From Synechococcus sp. AG-673-F03 (GTDB taxonomy: Bacteria; Cyanobacteriota; Cyanobacteriia; PCC-6307; Cyanobiaceae), in NCBI GenBank assembly GCA_003211205.1, contig QCTJ01000004.1:1-64000 (forward strand): DNA of 64,000 bases, written 5' to 3'. The notes under the pieces are model-generated. The model did not search any database, was not told the DNA's origin, and worked only from the letters and a program-made list of their open reading frames with translations. How positions within the stretch are numbered: position 1 is the first letter of the stretch; each line of letters starts with the position of its first letter. Shown here one piece after another: positions 1 to 8,441 of this stretch. A program made the translations under genes and the position numbers.

Positions 1-806
1 GATTGAAGCTTGCCAGATAATCCCGAATCAGAAAAATGTATCGATTCTGGTCTCACGGCACGAAGATGACCTGACTCATCGTTCAGACAATTTATTTGTG
101 GCCGACCAATGAATCGCGCAACGAAAAGACTGCAAGGATTGCGGTAGAGATTGTACGGTGTATCAATCTGTTCGATTTTTCCTTCATGAAGTACAGCTAT
201 CCGTTGTGCCATCGCCATGGCTTCATGTTGATCATGAGTGACATAGATGGTTGGCTTGCTTTGCTCTAAGACCAGTCGACGAAGTTCCGGACGAATATCT
301 TCTCTTAATTGTGCGTCCAGATTACTCATTGGTTCATCGAGAAGATAAACCTCAGGGTTTCTGAGAAGTGCCCTGGCTAAAGCAACTCTTTGACGCTGAC
401 CACCTGAGAGCTCAGCAGGGCGGTTGCTGGCACGATTCCAAAGTTGCACCAGATCAAGAATCTGTTTGATCTTTGAGGTTCTTTCGCGTTTAGATATGCC
501 TCTGATCCGCAAACCAAGTTCGAGATTTTCAAATACCGTTAGGTGCGGAAGAAGTGCATAGCTTTGAAACACCATGCCAACGCTTCGCTCAGCAGGTGAA
601 AGGGTTGTAATATCACGACCACGAATGTGAATCGATCCGCAGCTAACAGGATCAAGTCCTGCAATTAAGCGCAATGTTGTGCTTTTGCCGCAACCACTTG
701 GTCCAACGAGAGCAAGACATTCATTGTCTGCGACCGTCATGGTCAGGTTCTCAACAATCCATTGGTTGTTGATGGCTCTTCCAACCTGCTTGAGTTCGAG
801 TGTCAT
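1..806 (-). CDS. ggtA: Glucosylglycerol ABC transporter, ATP-binding subunit GgtA (C-terminus cut by window edge)
   Basis: This is the ATPase of a MalK-type importer, placed as GgtA because it closes the ggpS-ggtBCD operon. Reading from the ATG at 806, the sequence shows Walker [10 protein letters not shown] near residue 34, the ABC signature LSGGQRQRVALARAL, Walker B VYLLDEPMSNLD and the H-loop THDQHEA. The domain then continues into a MalK-like regulatory region (FIGRPQ..., RPESI). About 268 codons are present; the frame is still open at base 1, so the C-terminus lies outside. The start overlaps the stop of ggtD (ATGA), which indicates translational coupling. A general MalK shared by several sugar importers is possible, but the neighbourhood argues for compatible-solute uptake. 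Confidence 0.88.
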   Translation of the reverse strand, partial: MTLELKQVGRAINNQWIVENLTMTVADNECLALVGPSGCGKSTTLRLIAGLDPVSCGSIHIRGRDITTLSPAERSVGMVFQSYALLPHLTVFENLELGLRIRGISKRERTSKIKQILDLVQLWNRASNRPAELSGGQRQRVALARALLRNPEVYLLDEPMSNLDAQLREDIRPELRRLVLEQSKPTIYVTHDQHEAMAMAQRIAVLHEGKIEQIDTPYNLYRNPCSLFVARFIGRPQINCLNDESGHLRAVRPESIHFSDSGLSGKLQ

Positions 807-1618
807 CCCTTAACAGCTCCAGTGGTTAAGCCCGAAACAATCGGTTTCTGGAACACCATGACCAATACGATGAGGGGAATTGAACCAATCACTGTCGCTG
901 CTGCATAAGGACCGTAAGGGACTGAATGAATTGATGAACCTGCAATTCTTGCCATCGCAACTGGCAGCGTCAATTGATCTGAGTCGCTGATCCATGTGAG
1001 TGCGATTGGATATTCATTCCAAGAGAACAGAAAAACAAGAATCGCCGTGCTGGCAATGGCTGGTGAAATGAGTGGAAGCAAAATCCAACGAAATCGTTCA
1101 AGAATGCTTAATCCTTCAACTCTGGCAGCATCCTCGAGCTCAGGAGGTAGATCTGAAAATGCATTCGTGAGTAGCAAAACTGCCAAAGGTTGCGATAGGG
1201 CTGCGTAGGGAATAGCAAGTGCAATCAGGTTGTTTCCAAGTTGTAGGTATCTGGCGATCTCCAGTAATGCCAGAAAGAGCAGAACATAGGGGAATAATGC
1301 ACATCCAATTAATACACATTTGATGATCAATGCACTTCGCTTCCCAAGTTTGCTTAGACTATAGCTTGCTGGAATTGCTAATAACAGTGTGAGGATTGTA
1401 GAGATTGCTCCTGCGAATAAACTATTCAATAGGTAGCGAATAAACGGTGGATTGCTCAGCAAAACACTTTGGTAATGGGCGAGTGTCCAGCGTTGATCAA
1501 GTGAAGCAAATGGTGTCACCAGAGCTTGATCCGTGCAGAATGAGGTGTAAAGCTGCCAGGCCAGTGGGCCGAGCGACCAGATCAATAAACTGATAATCAC
1601 GAAACGTGTTGCTTTCAT
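803..1618 (-). CDS. ggtD: Glucosylglycerol ABC transporter, inner membrane permease GgtD (MalG type)
   Basis: Integral membrane permease of the MalG class. The protein has about six hydrophobic segments, the first directly after the N-terminus, and the cytoplasmic EAA loop (LEDAARVEGLSILERFRWILLPL) that docks onto the ATPase. I start at the ATG at 1618 (MKATRFVIIS) because it overlaps the ggtC stop as ATGA; the longer frame to 1669 would add 17 residues inside ggtC. It ends as ATGA with ggtA. With GgtC it should form the transmembrane channel that recovers leaked glucosylglycerol and may also take related osmolytes. Substrate is inferred from the adjacent ggpS. Confidence 0.87.
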   Translation of the reverse strand: MKATRFVIISLLIWSLGPLAWQLYTSFCTDQALVTPFASLDQRWTLAHYQSVLLSNPPFIRYLLNSLFAGAISTILTLLLAIPASYSLSKLGKRSALIIKCVLIGCALFPYVLLFLALLEIARYLQLGNNLIALAIPYAALSQPLAVLLLTNAFSDLPPELEDAARVEGLSILERFRWILLPLISPAIASTAILVFLFSWNEYPIALTWISDSDQLTLPVAMARIAGSSIHSVPYGPYAAATVIGSIPLIVLVMVFQKPIVSGLTTGAVKG

Positions 1619-2490
1619 TTCGCGAAAGCTCCTGCCGAACGATTTCGTGCTAACGAGATCACAACCCAAGCAATCACAATCAGTGAACTGAGAATCACGA
1701 AGCTGCCAATCATGATGGTTGCGCTATATCCAAAATCGAGAAATCGCAGAGCGTTCCAATAGGCATACAGAGCAATACTCTCTGTACTGCTGGCCGGTCC
1801 ACCTCCGGTCATCACCTGCACAAGATCAAACACTCCGAATGCCTGCGCAAGTCGGAACATCAGTGCAAGACCTAAATAGGGAAGAAGTAGAGGAACCGTG
1901 ATACGCCTTAGGCAAATCCAGGGACCTGCTCCCTCCAGTTTTGCTGCTTCGTAGAGATCAGAAGGAATGGTCTGCAGGCCAGCAAGCAGGATCAGCGCAA
2001 CAAATGGCGTTGTTTTCCAGATGTCCGCGTAGACGGTGGTGATCCATGCAATTGATGGTTCTCCCAGTGCGTTGAGCGGTCGACCCAATCCCGATTGGAT
2101 CAGCCGGTCAATGGGTCCATAAGGAGTATTGAAAATCCATCTCCAGCCCAGCGCCATCACTGTTGTGGGTAAGGCCCATGGAATTAACGAGGAGGATCGG
2201 ATCAGTGCCCGCTTGCGCAATGGCTGATTGAGGATCAAGGCAATGATAAAGCCGAGCACGACCTCAGCCGTCACCGAGACAAAGGCGAAGCGCAGCGTCT
2301 GGAACAGATCCTGCCAATAACGGGAATCATGAATGAATCGCTGCCAATTAGCCCCCTGATTGGGGATGGCCAGCAGACCTGTCATCACCGAATCAGCATG
2401 GAAGCTGAGCCACACGTAGCGAATCAGCGGCAATGCAAATACCGCAATCAGGAAGATCAGGGATGGCAGCAGCAACAGCGTCAATGGCAT
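1615..2490 (-). CDS. ggtC: Glucosylglycerol ABC transporter, inner membrane permease GgtC (MalF type)
   Basis: A 291-residue MalF-type permease. It starts with a hydrophobic segment (LTLLLLPSLIFLIAVFALPL), has further membrane spans, and carries the EAA loop LYEAAKLEGAGPWICLRRITVPLLLP about 90 residues from the end. Its start codon at 2490 shares one base with the ggtB stop (TAATG) and its stop overlaps the ggtD start, so the subunits are probably made in fixed ratio. Assignment as GgtC rather than another sugar permease depends on operon context. Confidence 0.87.
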   Translation of the reverse strand: MPLTLLLLPSLIFLIAVFALPLIRYVWLSFHADSVMTGLLAIPNQGANWQRFIHDSRYWQDLFQTLRFAFVSVTAEVVLGFIIALILNQPLRKRALIRSSSLIPWALPTTVMALGWRWIFNTPYGPIDRLIQSGLGRPLNALGEPSIAWITTVYADIWKTTPFVALILLAGLQTIPSDLYEAAKLEGAGPWICLRRITVPLLLPYLGLALMFRLAQAFGVFDLVQVMTGGGPASSTESIALYAYWNALRFLDFGYSATIMIGSFVILSSLIVIAWVVISLARNRSAGAFAK

Positions 2491-3767
2491 TAGGGAGCTG
2501 CTCCTGCCGCTTCAAGCACCTGAATTGTCGATTGCTCGGCTTGTTGCATTCCTGCTGTGGGGGATGTCATGCCTGTGAGTGTGCCGCTGAGTTTTCGCTG
2601 TAGAACATCACTGACCTGCGCATAAACGGGAGTCTCTGGCCTGGAGCGTGCATACGCCAAGGCTTCACCAATGGATTGCAAGGAAGGATGCTTCTTCAGC
2701 AGGTCCTGATCATTGAAAATCGCTTTCTGGGTTGGTGTATAGCCGTATTGGCTATACAAATAGCGTTGCGATTCCTCGCTGGTGAGGAATTTAAAAGCTT
2801 CAACGGTTGACTCAGGATGTGCGGAACCCCTTAATAAACTCAGCCCCCAACTTCCCAGGGTTGCAGCAGGTTGATGGCCCGTTTGCGCCACCATCGTGGT
2901 GATTGCAATTTTATTCTTAACCTGACTGTCATTTTTTTGTAATTCAGCCCAGGCGTAGGGCCAGTTGCGCATGAAGGCAGCCTGGCCAGACTTGAAACTT
3001 TGCAAGGCTTCGGACTCAGAAAAGTTGGTTACGGCCCTTGGGCTGACGCCTCGTTGAATCAGGCCATCGAGCCACTGCGCAGCAGCAAGTCCCGCTGGCT
3101 TGTCCAAGCCAATCTGTCCGGATTCGGCTGAAAACCATTCACCGCCAAAGCCATCAATGACCTCAAGAAAAACACAGCTCAGCCCTTCATATTGCCTTCC
3201 CTGCCACACATACCCATAGGGGACCCTGCCGCTGGACTGAAGTTTCTGACTGATTCTCTCCAGTTCCTGCGGAGTTCGAGGGGGTTGATCCATCAGGTCT
3301 GTTCGCCAATACAGAAGACCGATATCTGCAGTGAGCGGCCAACGCAGGAGTGACCCCTGGTAATGATTTCCCTCACTGGCTCCTGAGGCAAGAGCACTCA
3401 CTTCGTTGTTGCTGAAATAGTTGTCAAGGGATTCGAGCCAGCCCGCCTTTGCATACTTCGGCACCCAGGTCACGTCCATCAGTAGTCCGTCAAAGGGCGT
3501 ATCACCCAATAAAAGACTGCTGATTGCCAAGTCTGAAATTGCCTCAGTTTCGAGAGGGCCCCTAATCACATTCAGATGAATCCGGCCGTGGTGTTGTTGA
3601 TTAAAACTTTTGACTAGATCAACAGTTGAATCAGCAAAGGGAGCCGGCATCAGGATCGAGACATGGTCTGGTTGCCTTGCAACCACAGAAAGACCAAAGA
3701 GAATGCTGGCGATGATGATGATGGGTACCATCAATAGCCTGAATGATCTCCTCCTGATCCAGAGCAT
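2490..3767 (-). CDS. ggtB: Glucosylglycerol ABC transporter, substrate-binding protein GgtB
   Basis: Extracellular solute-binding protein of family 1 (MalE-like), about 425 residues. From the chosen ATG at 3767 it opens with basic residues and a long hydrophobic stretch (LLMVPIIIIASILFGLSVV), a signal peptide or membrane anchor. The body contains the typical substrate-binding fold signatures such as GQAAFMRNWPYAW and a C-terminal FKFLTSEESQRY. A longer frame reaches 3836 but would overlap ggpS by 65 bases; the ATG at 3767 lies 4 bases after the ggpS stop. Works in the periplasm, delivering glucosylglycerol to GgtCD. Confidence 0.88.
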   Translation of the reverse strand: MLWIRRRSFRLLMVPIIIIASILFGLSVVARQPDHVSILMPAPFADSTVDLVKSFNQQHHGRIHLNVIRGPLETEAISDLAISSLLLGDTPFDGLLMDVTWVPKYAKAGWLESLDNYFSNNEVSALASGASEGNHYQGSLLRWPLTADIGLLYWRTDLMDQPPRTPQELERISQKLQSSGRVPYGYVWQGRQYEGLSCVFLEVIDGFGGEWFSAESGQIGLDKPAGLAAAQWLDGLIQRGVSPRAVTNFSESEALQSFKSGQAAFMRNWPYAWAELQKNDSQVKNKIAITTMVAQTGHQPAATLGSWGLSLLRGSAHPESTVEAFKFLTSEESQRYLYSQYGYTPTQKAIFNDQDLLKKHPSLQSIGEALAYARSRPETPVYAQVSDVLQRKLSGTLTGMTSPTAGMQQAEQSTIQVLEAAGAAP

Positions 3768-3771
3768 GGTT

Positions 3772-5262
3772 TTACTCCTGGGTCTCGAGTGCACCCATTT
3801 GTTCATCAGCCCAGTCCGAAACAGTGAACGCTTCAACTGCTGAACTCATTTTCTCCATTCTTTCGATTTGTTCTGAAGTGGGCATATCAATTGCTGCGTC
3901 AATCGCAGCATCCATCTGTTTATGCGAATAAGGGTTGGTCAGAACTGCACCATCTAGAATCACCGAAGCCCCTGTGAATTCAGATAGGACGAGAACTCCA
4001 GCCTGACCTTTCCTTGCGGCGGCATATTCCTTGGCTACCAGGTTGAGACCGTCACGAAGTGGTGTAATCCAACAGATATCTGCTTGTGAAAACCAGGCCA
4101 CCATCTCCTCGTAAGGGATTCTGCGTGTTGAGAACCGAATGGGAACCCAGTCCATTTTGCTGAAACGTCCATTAATACGACCAGCTGTTTCTTCAATGAG
4201 TCGCTGAGTCTCTTCATAGATCCGCATTCCTGAAGCTGCAGCAACACAGGCCAGCATCAGAACAACTGTTCCGTGTAGTTCGGGACGACGTTCAAGTAGT
4301 CGCTCAAATGCCAGCAACAACTCTTCGTTTCCTTTGGTGTAATCGACCCTGCTGGCAGAAAGAATCAGCTTTCGTCCTTTCTTTGTATCTTCATTGATCC
4401 GATCTGATAAATGACGAACATGCGAATCTTTTGTGAGCGCTTGAATGACATCTGGAGATGTTCCCACCGGAGACGATAGAAGGTGAACCTTTCGCCCTCT
4501 ATAGTTCAGCCAAGGGGTTTCAGAGGGCTCTGTTAAGGCAGATCCGCAACCAAGAAACCGAAGAGAAACGTTTTGTTTCTCTCCTTTTTCGACACCAAGT
4601 AGACAATTTGCAGCCCTCGCGAAATTCTCTGTATAGCGTGGAATATGAAATCCAACGACGTCGCAACTGAGTAAGCTTTCCACAATTTGTTTCCGCCAGG
4701 GAAGGATTGAAAAAACATCACTACTGGGGAATGGTGTGTGGTGGAAAAAAGCTATTTTTAAGTCTGAGCGCTTGCTGCGAATGTATCCAGGAACGAGCCA
4801 AAGGTTGTAATCATGAACCCATACAGTTGCCCCTGGGGCTGCTTCGGAGCAAGCAGCATCCGCAAAGCGTTGATTGACTTCTTCAAAAATGCCCCAATCT
4901 GTGTTGTTAACATCAAAGTAATTGGGGAAAGTATGTAATATCGGCCAGAATGACTCCTTGGAGGTAACGTGGTAAAAGCTTGAAATCTGTTCCTTTTCCA
5001 ACGGTATTCGTCTGAGCGTGAATGATGCAGGCTCATCCATTGCAATTCGTTCATCTTCGGCATTGGTTAGGTCATTGACCTGTCGCCAAGCAATCCAGGT
5101 TCCGTTGTCTCTGTCTCGGAAAAGGTTTCTCAGCGTCGGAATGATTCCATTCGGACTTTTTTGGTCACGCCAAATCCTTTGACCTGTTTCATCTTTTGCT
5201 TCATCGAAAGGTGTCCGATGATAAAGAATAATAAAATTACTACTGCCTACGTTCAAATTCAT
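3772..5262 (-). CDS. ggpS: Glucosylglycerol-phosphate synthase GgpS
   Basis: Glycosyltransferase family 20 enzyme (trehalose-phosphate-synthase fold) that joins ADP-glucose to glycerol-3-phosphate, the first step to the osmolyte glucosylglycerol. Visible marks are the N-terminal IILYHRTPFDE, the VHDYNLWLVPGYIR segment, SRVDYTKG, and the C-terminal PLRDGLNLVAKEYAA. About 496 residues, the usual GgpS length. Two starts are possible: GTG at 5268 and ATG at 5262. I prefer 5262 because a GGGAG ribosome site sits 9 bases upstream of it but only 3 from the GTG. First gene of the osmolyte operon; GgpP is not in the window. A trehalose-phosphate synthase is the main alternative, but the Ggt neighbours argue against it. 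Confidence 0.9.
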   Translation of the reverse strand: MNLNVGSSNFIILYHRTPFDEAKDETGQRIWRDQKSPNGIIPTLRNLFRDRDNGTWIAWRQVNDLTNAEDERIAMDEPASFTLRRIPLEKEQISSFYHVTSKESFWPILHTFPNYFDVNNTDWGIFEEVNQRFADAACSEAAPGATVWVHDYNLWLVPGYIRSKRSDLKIAFFHHTPFPSSDVFSILPWRKQIVESLLSCDVVGFHIPRYTENFARAANCLLGVEKGEKQNVSLRFLGCGSALTEPSETPWLNYRGRKVHLLSSPVGTSPDVIQALTKDSHVRHLSDRINEDTKKGRKLILSASRVDYTKGNEELLLAFERLLERRPELHGTVVLMLACVAAASGMRIYEETQRLIEETAGRINGRFSKMDWVPIRFSTRRIPYEEMVAWFSQADICWITPLRDGLNLVAKEYAAARKGQAGVLVLSEFTGASVILDGAVLTNPYSHKQMDAAIDAAIDMPTSEQIERMEKMSSAVEAFTVSDWADEQMGALETQE

Positions 5263-5322
5263 TGGCACGAACTCCCATATGTTTTTGGTTTAACTCCACG
5301 ATTCAGCTCATCAGAAGTTCTG

Positions 5323-5896
5323 TTAAGCAATGGAATTACTCTGTTCTGACACCAAAGTGTTTAGCACGTCCTGAGCATGCCCAACTGGTCTAACGCCAGT
5401 CCATCGTGCACGTAAAATTCCCTCTGGATCGATTAAAAACGTATGCCGTAGTGAGTAAGGGGCCATCCACGACCCATACTCTCGACTGACTTTGCCTTCT
5501 GGGTCGGATAGCAGCGTGAAGTCCAGTCCTTCGCTGCTGCAAAATGATTCATGATCATCAACGCTGTCAGCTGAAATTGCTGCGACATCGCACTGATGAG
5601 CGTTGAACTCTTTGAGTGATTCCTGGAAGCCGTGAGCTTCAATCGTGCAACCAGACGTGAAATCTCTCGGATAAAAATAAAGCACCAGCCAACGACCGGC
5701 CCAGTTGTCGAGTTTCCAATTTTTTGACGCGCCCCCCCCCCAGAGTGCCTGGTAGGTCGAAACCGGGAGCTTTGTCTCCAATCTCGGGGAGTTTGCCTCC
5801 AAGGGCCTTTGCCTTTGACGGTTTCCAGAACAGAACTGCTGCCCCAGTCATTGTGATGCCGAGGAAGTCTCGACGTTTCAGCACAAACTGAGGCAT
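5323..5896 (-). pseudogene. Tat-exported peroxiredoxin of the PrxQ/BCP type, frameshifted at a 10-base G tract
   Basis: Two frames together encode one peroxiredoxin. The first (from ATG 5896) gives a twin-arginine signal (KRRDFLG, hydrophobic stretch, AKA cleavage-like site) and then LPEIGDKAPGFDLPGTLGG. The second continues with KNWKLDNWAGRWLVLYFYPRDFTSGCTIEAHGF, including the peroxidatic cysteine in SGCTIEA, and ends at 5323. They meet at ten consecutive C on the plus strand (5732-5741); nine would restore a single 190-residue protein. The resolving cysteine found five residues after the first in many PrxQ proteins is histidine here. Likely location of an intact product: thylakoid lumen or periplasm. 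Sequencing error, true inactivation, slippage or phase variation cannot be told apart here. Confidence 0.8.
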
Positions 5897-5908
5897 GTCA
5901 GTAACGAT

Positions 5909-6145
5909 TCAGACTTTGGCCAAATCAATGCCAAGGGACTTGGCATAGGCACCAAGACCTTTCTTTTGAATGGTCTTCAGGGCACGGGTTGTGATCCGAA
6001 GGTTCACCCAGCGGTTGCCTTCAGCCCACCAGAGTCTTCGTTGCTGCAAATTGGCCTGCTGCAGCTTTTTGGTTCGGATATGGGAGTGGCTCACTGCCAT
6101 TCCGTTGTTGGCACGCGTACCAGTGAGCTGACACACCCGGGACAT
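5909..6145 (-). CDS. rpmB: 50S ribosomal protein L28 (bL28)
   Basis: A 78-residue basic protein that reads as bL28 throughout: [11 protein letters not shown] at the start, [14 protein letters not shown], then [24 protein letters not shown] and a [13 protein letters not shown] ending. Length and start match the family. It is a structural protein of the large ribosomal subunit. It lies 12 bases upstream of the peroxiredoxin gene and about 60 bases downstream of htpG on the same strand. Confidence 0.97.
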   Translation of the reverse strand: MSRVCQLTGTRANNGMAVSHSHIRTKKLQQANLQQRRLWWAEGNRWVNLRITTRALKTIQKKGLGAYAKSLGIDLAKV

Positions 6146-6206
6146 GATGACGATCCTTTGTTTCAGTGGCCATTGGCCAAGCAGTCAATTTAGCAAACAG
6201 ACCTGG

Positions 6207-8108
6207 TCAGGTCCCTTTGCTGACGAGTTCGGACATCAGCTTGGCACTGCGTGTCTGGAAGCCCGCCAGCTCATTGGGTTCCAGTCCTCCCACGCCCAAA
6301 CGTGCCATGTCGTAAAGGTGCAAAGCGAGCTGGGAGGCCAGTTGCTTGCTCGGGGATGCCTGTTCGGTTCCAACAAGAACACCGCCTGCAGATAATCGCA
6401 GCAGGCCTTCGACAAGTGGATGCCGACGGTTGATCAGCAGCACGTGATGGTCAGGAAGACCGGGTAACCGTTGATCCATCAGTGCACCCATGTCATTCAT
6501 GCGTCGCATCTGCTCCGGAAGCAGGATCATGGCTGGAGGAGCGTCTTCGCCTCCTTTCAATGCCTGCACCTGGATCGTGACCTTGTCATTGCTGAGTGCT
6601 TCTTTGATCAGATTTCTGATCGACTCACTCTGCGTTTCGCCCTCCTGGTCACTGATTTCAGGTTTCTCATCGCGAAGACTTTCGTCGAGTTCCGCATCCA
6701 CTCTTTGGAATTTGAACTGATCATTGGTTGCCTCAAGCCAGGGCAGAAACTGACTATCAATAACCGTTTCGGCGAAAACCACTTCAGCTCCCTGGCTTTT
6801 CCAAAGTGACAGTGCACCTGCCTGGGCCACTTCATCAGTGCAGTAGAGAATCCGTTTGGATTGCGGGTCTGGAAGCCTGCCCTGATATGAGGACAAGGTG
6901 GTGTAACTGTTGTCTCCGGCCTTGATGGGTTCTGCTTGTCCTTCAGCGTGTTCTGCAGTTGTTGTAAACAGAATAAGGTCTGAGACCTGCTCCGCGAACT
7001 TTTCATCTTCCATGGCACCGATTTTTACAAAAGGTGCAAGTGAATCCCAGGCCTCTGCGTATTGTTTTGGTTGATCATTTTTTAAATACTTTAAACGATC
7101 GGCAACTTTTTTGGCCACAAAGTTGCCGATTGAGCGAACTTTGCGATCCGTTTGAAGAGCGCTTCTGCTCACATTCAGAGGAATATCGGGGGAATCAATG
7201 ACTCCTCTCAGAGGTAGTAGGTAGCGCGGAACAATTTCTTTGATTGAATCGCTCACATAAACTTGGTTGCAATACAATCGAATATCACCTGTCTCCCAGT
7301 CAGCTCGACCTACAGATTGAGGAAAGAAGAGGATGCCCTGCAGCGTGTAGGGGTAGTCGGTGTTTAAGTGAACCCAGAGCAAAGGATCTCCCTGGAATGG
7401 GTAGAGATAGTGGTAAAGATTGATATAGTCCTGGTCAGACATCTCTCTTGGATTTCTCCTCCAGGCTGGGTTGCGCTTGTTGACGCTTTCGCTCTCGAGT
7501 TGGACATCAATAGGCATGAAGTCGCAGTATTGAGTGATCAGTGTTCGCAACCTTGTCGGCTCCAGATATTCCATTTCATCATCCATTAAATGAAGGATGA
7601 CATCAGTTCCAGACTCAGATCTTTCGTGACTCTCCAATTTGAATGCTGGTGATCCGTCGCATACCCAACGAACCGCTTCACTGTCAGGACGAGCTGAACG
7701 TGTGATCAGTTCCACTTCTTTGGCAACCATAAAGCTGGAATAGAAGCCAAGACCGAAATGCCCGATGATGGCATCTGATTCCTGTTTGTATTTCTCCAGA
7801 AAATCCTCTGCGCTTGAGAATGCGACCTGGTTGATGTACTTTTTCACCTCGTCGGCAGTCATGCCGATTCCGTTGTCACTGATTTTGACCGTCTTCGCCT
7901 CTCTATCAACAGTGATGTTGATCAGTCCTTCGTCTCCTTCAGAACAATCGCCTGCCATTGCTGCCATGCGGCGCTTGCTGATGGCATCAGTACCGTTGCT
8001 GACAAGTTCTCTTAGAAAAACTTCGTGGCCTGAATAAACGGCCTTCTTGATGATTGGAAAAATGTTTTCGGTATGGATCTGAATTTGACCCTGTTCAAGC
8101 ACCGACAT
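6207..8108 (-). CDS. htpG: Molecular chaperone HtpG (Hsp90)
   Basis: Bacterial Hsp90, an ATP-driven dimeric chaperone of the cytoplasm linked in cyanobacteria to heat, light and phycobilisome assembly. The N-terminal GHKL ATPase is clear: FLRELVSNGTDAISKRR, then DNGIGMTADEV and GHFGLGFYSSFMV. The middle domain has LPLRGVIDSPDIPLNVSR with the catalytic arginine region, followed by a C-terminal dimerisation region. About 633 residues, normal for HtpG. A GTG at 8114 is possible two codons upstream, but the ATG at 8108 gives the family N-terminus MSVLEQGQIQIHTENIF. The 5' half looks more A+T rich than the 3' half. Confidence 0.96.
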   Translation of the reverse strand: MSVLEQGQIQIHTENIFPIIKKAVYSGHEVFLRELVSNGTDAISKRRMAAMAGDCSEGDEGLINITVDREAKTVKISDNGIGMTADEVKKYINQVAFSSAEDFLEKYKQESDAIIGHFGLGFYSSFMVAKEVELITRSARPDSEAVRWVCDGSPAFKLESHERSESGTDVILHLMDDEMEYLEPTRLRTLITQYCDFMPIDVQLESESVNKRNPAWRRNPREMSDQDYINLYHYLYPFQGDPLLWVHLNTDYPYTLQGILFFPQSVGRADWETGDIRLYCNQVYVSDSIKEIVPRYLLPLRGVIDSPDIPLNVSRSALQTDRKVRSIGNFVAKKVADRLKYLKNDQPKQYAEAWDSLAPFVKIGAMEDEKFAEQVSDLILFTTTAEHAEGQAEPIKAGDNSYTTLSSYQGRLPDPQSKRILYCTDEVAQAGALSLWKSQGAEVVFAETVIDSQFLPWLEATNDQFKFQRVDAELDESLRDEKPEISDQEGETQSESIRNLIKEALSNDKVTIQVQALKGGEDAPPAMILLPEQMRRMNDMGALMDQRLPGLPDHHVLLINRRHPLVEGLLRLSAGGVLVGTEQASPSKQLASQLALHLYDMARLGVGGLEPNELAGFQTRSAKLMSELVSKGT

Positions 8109-8186
8109 CAGCACGCATGAGTTTGCTGAAAATTAGTCATGGTGAGGGCTGCTGATCAAGAGGTTCCTTGGTGAGTTTTCCGTACG

Positions 8187-8417
8187 TCAGCGCGTCCTTG
8201 GGCGTTGGAGCTCTGATCGTTCCTCGGGCAGGATTGCGCCTTCGATGGGGCAGATCTGTAGACAGACGCTGCAGTTAATGCAGGTTTCGAAATCAATCCA
8301 GTAATACTCAGTACCTTTTGTGTTTTTACCGTTTCCAGCTGTGATGCAAGCGACAGGGCAGGCGTCGACGCAATCGCCCGCACCTTCGCAGACATCAGTC
8401 ACGATCGTATGAGCCAT
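8187..8417 (-). CDS. Two-cluster bacterial-type ferredoxin (7Fe/8Fe family)
   Basis: A 76-residue iron-sulfur electron carrier. From the ATG at 8417 it reads MAHTIVTDVCEGAGDCVDACPVACI, then a linker, then ETCINCSVCLQICPIEGAI. The second motif is a classic CxxCxxCxxxCP for one [4Fe-4S] cluster. The first is C-x5-C-x3-CP, which lacks one usual ligand and resembles 7Fe ferredoxins, so a [3Fe-4S] or atypical cluster is possible. A GTG at 8429 would add four residues; ATG 8417 is preferred. It is not PsaC, whose two motifs and N-terminus differ. Partner unknown. It lies 24 bases downstream of hisZ on the same strand. Confidence 0.9.
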   Translation of the reverse strand: MAHTIVTDVCEGAGDCVDACPVACITAGNGKNTKGTEYYWIDFETCINCSVCLQICPIEGAILPEERSELQRPRTR

Positions 8418-8441
8418 GTATCCATTCACTGGCGAGTGATA

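Noticed and set aside
8187-8429. Reading the two-cluster ferredoxin as photosystem I subunit PsaC
   Set aside because: Length is close, but PsaC begins with a different N-terminus and has two standard CxxCxxCxxxCP motifs. Here the first motif is C-x5-C-x3-CP and the N-terminus is MAHTIVTD.
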